Of a stretch of DNA of 12,525 bases, positions 6,064 to 12,290 are shown piece by piece (position 1 is the first letter of the stretch; each line of letters opens with the position of its first letter). This DNA is from Candidatus Hecatellales archaeon (lineage in GTDB: Archaea; Thermoproteota; Bathyarchaeia; Hecatellales; Hecatellaceae), in assembly GCA_003662485.1 (NCBI GenBank), contig QMYD01000020.1, positions 1 through 12,525 on the forward strand. Direction: 5' to 3'. The notes beneath the pieces were generated by a model. It did not search any database. It had not been told where the DNA came from and worked only from the letters and a program-made list of their open reading frames with translations. The translations under genes were made by a program, and so were the position numbers.

Positions 6064-7464
6064 ATGGTTGGAATAACCTCCTACGGCGCCTACATTCCAA
6101 AGTGGAGGCTTAGCCTTGAAGCCTTCTCCAGGGGGAAGGGAGAAAAGGCTGTGGCTGGAAGGGATGAGGACAGCTTAACCATGGGTGTTGCCGCAGCCCT
6201 AGACTGCCTCAACGGCATGGACAGAAATAGCGTGGACGCCGTATTCTTCGCCTCAACCACCTCCCCCTTCAAGGAGAAAAGTGTCTCAGCCACCATAGCA
6301 ACCGTCCTCGACCTTCGGAGGGATGTGCTTACAGCCGACTTCGCCAACTCCTTAAGGGCTGGAACCACCGCCCTCAAAGTAGCCATCGACATGGTTAAGG
6401 CTGGCTCCGCAAGAAACGTGCTGGTGGTTGCAGCAGACTGCAGGCTGGCTGCACCGGGAACGGTTCTCGAGCAAACCTTTGGCGATGGTGCTGCTGCACT
6501 CCTAGTTGGCGGAAATGGCACCATAGCGGAAATTGGAGGATACCACACGGTTTTCGACGAGATATATGATGTGTGGCGTAGGGATGTAGACCTCTACGTG
6601 CAGGTTTGGGAGGACCGCTTTGTCTACACGAGAGGCTACCTCAGGGTGATGCGTGAAGCTACCTCTAAGCTCATGGAGGAGGCTGGAGTGAATCCTCAAG
6701 GCTTAACCAAAGCCGTCTTCTACACGCCGGATGTGAGGAGGGTGGTGGAGCTAGCTAAGGGTTTAGGCTTAGACCCAAAGGCTCAGCTTCAAGACCCCCT
6801 AATCGGAACCGTAGGCAATACGGGTACCGCCCACGCCCTAATGCTGTTTGTAGCAGCCCTAGAGGAAGCTAACCCAGGAGACAAGCTTATCATGGCAAGC
6901 TATGGTAACGGCTGCGACGCCTTCCTCTTCGAGGTGGGAGAGGCTGTGGCGAAGCTCAGAGGCCAGAGGAGGGCTGTTAAGGCTCACCTCCAATCGAAGC
7001 GCATGGTCCCCGACTACGTCACCTATCTGAGGTGGAGGGAGCTTGTTAAGATGCCCGAGCCTAGGGTTCCCATGGCTGTCTCCTACCCCAGCGCCGTCGC
7101 CATTTGGAGGGAGAGAAACCGCATCTTCCCGCTTCACGGGGTTAAATGCCAGGTTTGCGGCACCATCCAGTATCCGCCTCAAAGGGTATGCGTTAAATGC
7201 GGGTCCAAGGACAGCTTTGAAGAGGTTAGACTCTACGATAGGAGGGGTAAGCTCTTCTCCTACTCCTACGACTTCCTGAGGGGAACTCCGATAGGGCTAG
7301 TAAACCTGGAGGGTGGAGGCAGAATCTTCTGCGAGCTAACAGACGTGGATGTTAAGGAGTTGAAGGTGGATATGCCCGTTGAGCTAAGCTTCAGAAGGCT
7401 TGACCTCTGGAGAAGCGATGGAATCTACGGATACTTCTGGAAAGCCATACCAGTAAGGGCTTAA
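6064..7464 (+). CDS. HMG-CoA-synthase-like domain (catalytic triad apparently lost) fused to DUF35 zinc-ribbon/OB-fold
   Basis: The 466-residue protein joins two modules. Residues 1-295 align along their length with archaeal HMG-CoA synthase: start MVGITSYGAYIPKW, DEDS, QTFGDGAAALLVG, DVWRRD, GNTGTAHAL and a final GNGCDAF. The three catalytic positions differ. In my recalled alignment the Glu of GSESHP is T65 (STTSP), the nucleophilic Cys of EFACKAGT is L97 (NSLRAGT), and the His of AVFHQPN is Y220 (AVFYTPD). HMG-CoA synthesis is therefore unlikely. Residues about 340-462 are a DUF35 module: rubredoxin-like zinc ribbon C362-x2-C365-x10-C376-x2-C379 followed by an OB-fold. In archaeal thiolase/HMG-CoA-synthase complexes DUF35 is a separate bridging subunit; here it is built in. 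ATG 6064 is preferred because AGGGGTG lies 6 nt upstream and the conserved N-terminus begins there; an in-frame GTG at 6055 would overlap the thiolase gene. Likely role: scaffold or repurposed partner of the thiolase. Automatic annotation would probably call it HMG-CoA synthase. Confidence 0.85.
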   Translation: MVGITSYGAYIPKWRLSLEAFSRGKGEKAVAGRDEDSLTMGVAAALDCLNGMDRNSVDAVFFASTTSPFKEKSVSATIATVLDLRRDVLTADFANSLRAGTTALKVAIDMVKAGSARNVLVVAADCRLAAPGTVLEQTFGDGAAALLVGGNGTIAEIGGYHTVFDEIYDVWRRDVDLYVQVWEDRFVYTRGYLRVMREATSKLMEEAGVNPQGLTKAVFYTPDVRRVVELAKGLGLDPKAQLQDPLIGTVGNTGTAHALMLFVAALEEANPGDKLIMASYGNGCDAFLFEVGEAVAKLRGQRRAVKAHLQSKRMVPDYVTYLRWRELVKMPEPRVPMAVSYPSAVAIWRERNRIFPLHGVKCQVCGTIQYPPQRVCVKCGSKDSFEEVRLYDRRGKLFSYSYDFLRGTPIGLVNLEGGGRIFCELTDVDVKELKVDMPVELSFRRLDLWRSDGIYGYFWKAIPVRA

Positions 7465-7489
7465 ACCCCCCTCTTTAAATTTTAAGCTT

Positions 7490-7669
7490 AGAGCCTGCAT
7501 AGCCTTAAATACCTGGCTTGGGCCAAGGCTAAGCGAAGCTGTGAAATTTTACGAGTTGCTGGGCTACGAGGCTGGGTTGGAACCTGCTGAGACGCATAGT
7601 CAACCATCTGCACACTATCTGTTTGCCTCCTCCCCCGTTGAAACCACAGGAGGATGGGTCTTAGCTTAG
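7490..7669 (+). pseudogene. Short remnant frame, weakly like the start of a VOC/glyoxalase-fold protein
   Basis: From 7490 the frame stays open to TAG (7667-7669). It includes L-S-E-A-V-K-F-Y-E-L-L-G-Y-E, followed by A-G-L-E-P-A-E and a tail ending G-G-W-V-L-A. The EAVKFYELLGYE segment resembles the first helix of vicinal-oxygen-chelate proteins such as methylmalonyl-CoA epimerase, where a strand is followed by x-x-A-x-x-F-Y-x-x-x-L-G-F. The only usable start is GTG at 7541, which would give 42 residues and cut the domain before its metal ligands; it has no clear SD. I read this as a truncated relic rather than a working gene. The similarity is weak and could be chance. Confidence 0.25.
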
Positions 7670-7710
7670 CAGGGATGGAGGGAAACCTCTGAGGATACCC
7701 AGTCCAAACA

Positions 7711-7720
7711 ATATATAAAC
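7711..7720 (+). promoter_or_regulatory. TATA-like box (ATATATAAAC)
   Basis: ATATATAAAC fits an archaeal TATA box and is preceded by the purine-rich CAAACA. Transcription from it would start near 7740, giving the hydantoinase A gene a leader of about 150 nt. A closer box at 7830-7837 is an alternative, so this may be a distal promoter or unused. Confidence 0.35.
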
Positions 7721-7808
7721 GCTTGTTTGATGCCACTTATCTAACTTCAACTTCATTCTTCACGTGAAATTAAAGCCGGCTTTTACTAGCATAAAGCTGA
7801 CTCAATCC

Positions 7809-7837
7809 AAACGATAAAAACGATAAAAATTTAATAT
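7809..7837 (+). promoter_or_regulatory. Proximal promoter of the hydantoinase genes with a 9-nt direct repeat
   Basis: AACGATAAA is repeated head to tail at 7810-7818 and 7819-7827, immediately followed by the TATA-like TTTAATAT (7830-7837). Start of transcription would fall near 7860, about 30 nt before the ATG at 7890. The repeat occupies the BRE position just upstream of the box, so it may serve as BRE or as an operator for a regulator binding two adjacent sites. The function is inferred from position only. Confidence 0.4.
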
Positions 7838-7889
7838 TGCATCCTCCCTATTTTTTAGAGCGACCTAGAAAAAGGGATGGTTGTGGTGG

Positions 7890-9971
7890 ATGAGTTCGGA
7901 AAGACGTTATAGGCTCGGGTTTGATATTGGGGGGACCTTCACCGACCTCGTCATCGCAGACGAGGCTACGGGTGAAATCCGAATTATGAAGGTTCCCTCC
8001 ACGCCTAAAAACCCGAATATTGGCGCCCTTCAAGGGTTAAGAAGGCTGCTGGCTGAGAGCGGGGTGAAGGCAGGCCAGCTGACCTTCGCCATCCACGGCA
8101 CAACCGTGGTAACTAACACCGTTATTGAGAGGAAGGGGGCGAAAACGGCCTTAATCACCACGAAGGGTTTCAGGGACGTCTTAGAAATAGGTAGGGAGCG
8201 TAGGGTAACCCAGTACGATATCTTCGAGGAGAGGCTTCCACCCCTCGTTCCAAGATACCTGCGAAGAGAGGTAGACGAGAGAACAGCCTTCAACGGTGAA
8301 ATCCTCAAGGAGCTTAACCCCAAGGAGGTTGAAGCCCTCATCCGGGAGCTAGCCGAGCTAGGCGTTGAATCCATAGCCGTCTGCCTCCTCCACTCCTACA
8401 GCAACCCCAAACATGAGAGGGAAATAGAGGAAATAGCCAGCAAGGTTTCACCTGAAATCAGGGTTTCCCTCTCCTCAGCCGTGCTTCCAGCTTGGAGGGA
8501 ATACGAGAGGACCTCCACAACAGTGGTGAACGCCTACACGAGGCCTAAAACGGAAAAGTACATGGAGGAGCTGACTGAAGGCTTAAAGGCTGAAGGCTTC
8601 AAGGCCAGGCTTTTCATCATGACGGCTGCGGGGGGAATAATACCCGTTGAAACCGCAGCTAAGTTTCCTGTGCGAATCTTGGAGTCGGGCCCCGCTGCTG
8701 GAACCCTTGCAGCCACCTTCATAGGCGAACTCGTAGGTGAAAACAACCTTATATCCTTCGATATGGGTGGAACCACGGCTAAGGTTGCCCTCGTCGAGAG
8801 GGGACAGCCCAGAATAACAACAGTCTTCGAGGTTGGAGGATACAGGTTTAAGAAGGGAAGCGGGTACCCTGTTGAGGTTCCAACCATAGACCTCATAGAG
8901 ATTGGTGCTGGGGGAGGAAGCATCGCCCACGTGGAGATGGGCCTACTCAAGGTTGGACCTGAAAGCGCTGGAGCTGACCCAGGGCCAGCCTGCTACGGGC
9001 TTGGGGGAACCCAGCCCACGGTAACCGATGCAGACCTCGTTTTAGGCTACCTAAACCCGGACTACTTCATAGGAGGGGAAATGAAGCTTCGGAAGGACCT
9101 TGCCATTAAGGCCATAGAGGAGCATGTGGCTAAGCCTCTGGGTCTAAGTGTGGTTGAGGCTGCCCTCGGAATCCACGACGTGGTTAATGCTAATATGGCT
9201 AGGGCTATGAGGGCTGTCTCCATCGAGCGGGGTAAAGACCCAAGAATGCTTACGCTGGTAGCCTTTGGTGGAGCAGGCCCCGTCCACGCCAATAGGCTTG
9301 CAGAGCAGAACAAGATTAGGAAGCTTGTGATTCCCCTAGCTGCGGGGGTAGCTACCGCTATTGGAATGCTGGCCAGCGATGTCAAATTCGACTTCGTAAG
9401 AACCTATGTGGCTAGAATTGAGGAGGTCGACGTGGACACCGTGAAGAGGCTCTACGAGGAAATGGAGAGTGAAGCTGTGGAACTCTTGAAGGCTGCGGGA
9501 GTCACTGAAATGGAGCTTATCAGAAGCGTGGATATGAGGTATGTTGGTCAAGCCTACGAGCTGAATGTGCAATTCCCAGGCAAGGAGATATCCGAATCCA
9601 TGGTGAAAGAGCTTGAAGCCTCCTTCATAGACCTCTACGAGAAAACCTACGGCTTCACCACCGGCGACCCTGTGGAAGCGGTGAACTGGAGGGTTCTGGC
9701 TGTGGGCAAGGTTCCAAGGGTTAAGGTTAAGAGGGTTACGGAGAGAGGCAAGGCTGAGGACGCCCTGAAAGGTAAGAGGAAGGTCTACTTCTCCGAGTAT
9801 GGCGAATACGTTGAATGCGATATCTATGACCGGTATAGGCTACTCCCCGGAGCCTTAATCGAGGGTCCAGCCATCGTGGAGGAGAGGGAGTCCACCGCGG
9901 TTATCTGCCCAAAGGCTAAAGCCACGGTGGATGAATACCTCAACCTAATTATAACCTTGGAGGAGGTGTAA
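7890..9971 (+). CDS. hyuA: Hydantoinase/oxoprolinase family subunit A (HyuA; acetone carboxylase beta-like ATPase)
   Basis: A 693-residue ASKHA-fold protein with the full domain set: Hydant_A_N (about 8-185) with phosphate loop FDIGGTFTD (11-19) and HGTTVVTN (69-76); the Hydantoinase_A core (about 205-495) with ESGPAAG (265-271), a second nucleotide loop FDMGGTTAK (290-298), GAGGGSIA (339-346), GPESAGADPGPACYG (356-370) and FGGAGPVHA (459-467); and a C-terminal domain (about 510-690). The family uses ATP to open cyclic amides (hydantoins, 5-oxoproline) or, in acetone and acetophenone carboxylases, to phosphorylate enol and bicarbonate intermediates. The length suits HyuA. ATG 7890 is chosen over the in-frame TTG 7881 because GGGATGG lies 9 nt upstream and the conserved N-terminus follows; the TTG would have no spacer. 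The stop lies 6 nt before subunit B, so the two are one operon and presumably one complex. Substrate is undetermined. Confidence 0.9.
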   Translation: MSSERRYRLGFDIGGTFTDLVIADEATGEIRIMKVPSTPKNPNIGALQGLRRLLAESGVKAGQLTFAIHGTTVVTNTVIERKGAKTALITTKGFRDVLEIGRERRVTQYDIFEERLPPLVPRYLRREVDERTAFNGEILKELNPKEVEALIRELAELGVESIAVCLLHSYSNPKHEREIEEIASKVSPEIRVSLSSAVLPAWREYERTSTTVVNAYTRPKTEKYMEELTEGLKAEGFKARLFIMTAAGGIIPVETAAKFPVRILESGPAAGTLAATFIGELVGENNLISFDMGGTTAKVALVERGQPRITTVFEVGGYRFKKGSGYPVEVPTIDLIEIGAGGGSIAHVEMGLLKVGPESAGADPGPACYGLGGTQPTVTDADLVLGYLNPDYFIGGEMKLRKDLAIKAIEEHVAKPLGLSVVEAALGIHDVVNANMARAMRAVSIERGKDPRMLTLVAFGGAGPVHANRLAEQNKIRKLVIPLAAGVATAIGMLASDVKFDFVRTYVARIEEVDVDTVKRLYEEMESEAVELLKAAGVTEMELIRSVDMRYVGQAYELNVQFPGKEISESMVKELEASFIDLYEKTYGFTTGDPVEAVNWRVLAVGKVPRVKVKRVTERGKAEDALKGKRKVYFSEYGEYVECDIYDRYRLLPGALIEGPAIVEERESTAVICPKAKATVDEYLNLIITLEEV

Positions 9972-9977
9972 AGGGCT

Positions 9978-11711
9978 ATGTCGGAAGAGTTTGACCCTGT
10001 CCGCTTGGAAATCCTCTGGAGTGGGCTGCTCTCCATCGTGGAGGAGATGTCCATCACGCTGAAGAGGACAGCCTACTCAGAGCTGGTTAGGGAGGCAAAC
10101 GACTTCTCCTGCGCCCTCTTCGACAGGGAAGGCAACATGCTTGCGCAAACCGACTGGATTGGAACTCCAGGCCACCTAGGCTCCATCCCCAAGATCATGG
10201 AAAGCGTTTTCAGGGAGTTCCCCATTGAAACCCTTGAACCCGGAGATGTGGTGGCAACTAACGACCCCTGGCTTGGCTCAGGCCACCTCCCAGACCTCGT
10301 AATGATCTCCCCCATCTTCAGTGAGGGTGAACTTCTAGCCTTCGCCGTAAACATTGCCCACCACTCCGACATTGGAGGTAGGGCGGCTGGAGGCCACATA
10401 GCAGATTCAAGAGAAATCTTCGAGGAGGGGATAAGAATACCCCTCCACAAGATTTACAAGGCTGGAAAGCCTAACGAGGACACCATAAAAATGATAACGG
10501 CCAACGTTAGGGAGCCAAGAGAATACTTAGGCGACATCAAAGCTCAGCTTTCCGCCAACTTTGTGGGGGAGCGAAGGCTCAAAGAGTTTATGAGGGATAA
10601 CCAGATTGAGGACCTAATGCCTCTTGCAAGAGCCATTATAAGCACTACGGAGAAGGCTACAAGGGAAGCCATAAGCCAAGTGGCTGACGGAGTCTACGAA
10701 AACGAGCATGAGTTTGATGGGCCGCGGCCAGGCCAACCCGTAAAAATAAAGGTAACCGTGGAGGTTAAGGGAGACGAGATGCGCCTAGACTTTACGGGTT
10801 CCTCCCCGCAGACGGATTCAGGCTTAAACTGCCCCTTCAACTATACTTACGCTTATGCCATCCATGCTGTTAAAGGCTCGCTGACGCCTACGCTACCCTT
10901 CAATGCTGGAGCTCTCAAACCCGTGGAGGTTTACGCTCCAGAGGGAACAATTATAAACGTGAAGTTTCCAGCTGCCGTTGGAGCCCGACACCTGCTTTCA
11001 TGGCATGTGAACGCAGCCGTAATGGGTGCCCTAGCAAAGGTTGTACCAGACAAGGTTTTGGCGGGAAGTGGTGGAGAATCCAATATGCCCCAGTTCTCCG
11101 GTATAAACCCGAGGACGGGTAGGTTCTTCGTCCATGTAGCCATGCACTCTGGAGGGCTTGGGGCGAGGCCGGATAGGGATGGAATCCACTGCTTCGCTTT
11201 TCCACCCAGGGCTGAAAACACTCCAGTAGAGGTTACGGAAACCGAGCATCCCCTGAGAATTGAAAGGCTTGAACTCATCCAGGATTCAGGTGGAGCTGGC
11301 AAGTTTAGGGGAGGCTGCGGAATCGTGGTGGACTATAGGGTGCTAACAGAGGGGCCCTGCACCATCGTCAACCCCATAGACTGGCTTGAATACGGCCCGC
11401 CGGGCATCCTTGGGGGGAAGCCTGGCTCAACCTCCAAGTTCCTGTTAAATCCAGGGCCAAACGAGGTTCAGCTGGGGAAGGAGCTTGTAAGAGTTCCTCC
11501 TGGAAGCCTGGTGAGGTGCTACCTTCCAGGTGGAGGAGGCTACGGCAACCCGCTGGAAAGAGATCCAAACCTAGTGCTGGAAGACGTGATTAATGGAATT
11601 GTTTCACTGGAGAAGGCGAGAACCGAATACGGCGTCGTGATAGACCCGAAAACCATGAAGGTTAACTTTGAAGAAACAGAGAAGCTTAGGAAGTCGCTTA
11701 GAGGAGGCTAA
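9978..11711 (+). CDS. hyuB: Hydantoinase/oxoprolinase family subunit B (HyuB; acetone carboxylase alpha-like)
   Basis: A 577-residue protein matching the Hydantoinase_B domain along almost its whole length. Signatures are SELVREANDFSCALFDREG (35-52 region), GTPGHLGS (62-69), TNDPWLGSGHLPD (94-106), NIAHHSDIGG (125-134), LNCPFNYTYAY (283-293), DGIHCFAFPPRAENTPVE (391-408 region) and PGGGGYGNPLERDP (517-530). H103, D106, H128, H129 and D131 lie in motifs that hold metal-binding residues in this family. With subunit A it forms an ATP-dependent hydantoinase, oxoprolinase or ketone carboxylase. It is clearly shorter than acetone carboxylase alpha subunits (about 770 residues) and no gamma-subunit gene follows, so the N-methylhydantoinase type fits better than classical acetone carboxylase. 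A strong SD, GGAGGTG (9962-9968), lies inside the end of hyuA, 9 nt before this ATG. A hairpin terminator overlaps the stop codon. Confidence 0.9.
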   Translation: MSEEFDPVRLEILWSGLLSIVEEMSITLKRTAYSELVREANDFSCALFDREGNMLAQTDWIGTPGHLGSIPKIMESVFREFPIETLEPGDVVATNDPWLGSGHLPDLVMISPIFSEGELLAFAVNIAHHSDIGGRAAGGHIADSREIFEEGIRIPLHKIYKAGKPNEDTIKMITANVREPREYLGDIKAQLSANFVGERRLKEFMRDNQIEDLMPLARAIISTTEKATREAISQVADGVYENEHEFDGPRPGQPVKIKVTVEVKGDEMRLDFTGSSPQTDSGLNCPFNYTYAYAIHAVKGSLTPTLPFNAGALKPVEVYAPEGTIINVKFPAAVGARHLLSWHVNAAVMGALAKVVPDKVLAGSGGESNMPQFSGINPRTGRFFVHVAMHSGGLGARPDRDGIHCFAFPPRAENTPVEVTETEHPLRIERLELIQDSGGAGKFRGGCGIVVDYRVLTEGPCTIVNPIDWLEYGPPGILGGKPGSTSKFLLNPGPNEVQLGKELVRVPPGSLVRCYLPGGGGYGNPLERDPNLVLEDVINGIVSLEKARTEYGVVIDPKTMKVNFEETEKLRKSLRGG

Positions 11712-11732
11712 AACCCTCCAGTTTTTTTAGCC
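11706..11732 (+). terminator. Hairpin with T-tract at the end of the hydantoinase operon
   Basis: GGCTAAAA (11706-11713) is an exact inverted repeat of TTTTAGCC (11725-11732), giving an 8-bp stem with an 11-nt loop. The left arm includes the hyuB stop codon, and a run of seven T (11722-11728) lies in the loop and right arm. The T run alone would suit archaeal termination. Position between hyuB and the ferredoxin gene suggests that the AOR module is a separate transcription unit. Confidence 0.55.
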
Positions 11733-11735
11733 TGC

Positions 11736-11749
11736 TAAAATTAAAATAC
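11736..11749 (+). promoter_or_regulatory. TATA-like box before the ferredoxin/AOR genes
   Basis: TAAAATTAAAATAC is the most AT-rich stretch after the terminator and lies about 40-50 nt upstream of the preferred ferredoxin start at 11789. Transcription would begin near 11770. It is called by eye and not a strong consensus match. Confidence 0.35.
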
Positions 11750-11788
11750 GGTTAGTCTGGTTAATGGAAATAATTGGGTGAAAGGTTT

Positions 11789-12289
11789 TTGAAGAAGCTG
11801 CTTTTCGACCCTGAGAAGTGTACGGGCTGTAGGGCTTGCGAGCTTGCCTGTAGCTTCTCCTGCGAAGGAGTTTTTGCGCCAAGCAAGTCGAGGATTAGGG
11901 TTGCAAGGATAGACGAGGAGGGTATAGATATTCCGATGGGCTGCCTCCACTGCGATCAGGCGCCATGCATGCTCCTCTGCCCCACCAGAGCCATATACTT
12001 TGACAAGGAGATTGGAGGGGTGCTAATCAACTATGATAAGTGTATTGGCTGCAGGCTTTGCGTGACGGTCTGCCCCTTTGGAGCCATAGGCTACGACAGC
12101 GAGAAAAGGCTTGTCTACAAGTGTGACCTCTGCGGTGGAGACCCAGAATGCGTGAAGTGGTGCTTCACCCAAGCCATAACCTATGGGGAGGCTGAAACCC
12201 TAGCCAAGGAGAAAAGGGATAGAAGGGTGGAATCCACGGTTACAGCCCTAACAGCGGCGGCGAGGCTTACAGTTCCGGGGAGGGGGTAA
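11789..12289 (+). CDS. Ferredoxin with four [4Fe-4S] clusters, AOR-associated (HycB/AorX-like)
   Basis: A 166-residue cytosolic electron-transfer protein. Sixteen cysteines fall into four groups: C11-x2-C14-x2-C17-x3-C21; C52-x2-C55-x4-C60-x3-C64-P; C85-x2-C88-x2-C91-x3-C95-P; and C112-x2-C115-x5-C121-x3-C125. This is the layout of HycB/HydN/DMSO-reductase-type subunits, expected to carry four [4Fe-4S] clusters. I prefer TTG 11789, because GGGTGA (11776-11781) lies 7 nt upstream and the product then begins M-K-K-L-L-F-D-P-E-K-C, the usual start for this group. An in-frame TTG at 11774 would add five residues. The C-terminus is charged and then Ala/Thr-rich (about 138-166), with no membrane segment. 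The stop is 1 nt before the AOR start codon, so it most likely passes electrons between AOR and the ferredoxin pool or another oxidoreductase. Confidence 0.9.
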   Translation: MKKLLFDPEKCTGCRACELACSFSCEGVFAPSKSRIRVARIDEEGIDIPMGCLHCDQAPCMLLCPTRAIYFDKEIGGVLINYDKCIGCRLCVTVCPFGAIGYDSEKRLVYKCDLCGGDPECVKWCFTQAITYGEAETLAKEKRDRRVESTVTALTAAARLTVPGRG

Positions 12290-12290
12290 A

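Larger units (their letters stand above)
7465..7889. other. 425-nt intergenic region: possible gene remnant plus promoter of the hydantoinase genes
   Basis: The left part (to about 7670) contains a short frame with gene-like codons, listed separately. The right part (about 7700-7889) is AT-rich and holds two TATA-like boxes and a 9-nt direct repeat, also listed separately. A T run (7851-7856) lies near the start of the next gene. Minus-strand frames here have no SD and unlikely composition. No tRNA or small RNA was recognised. Confidence 0.5.

Noticed and set aside
6064..7464. Calling this gene a mevalonate-pathway HMG-CoA synthase because it follows a thiolase and carries DUF35
   Set aside because: The order matches the mevalonate arrangement, but the Glu, Cys and His needed for HMG-CoA synthesis are not seen at their expected positions.
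7488..7736. An 82-codon minus-strand open frame in the gap before hyuA
   Set aside because: No SD, low-likelihood composition and no motif; it overlaps the better coding-like plus-strand remnant and the TATA box.
7881..7889. TTG start three codons before the chosen hyuA ATG
   Set aside because: The SD-like GGGATGG would directly touch the TTG with no spacer, while its distance to ATG 7890 is normal.
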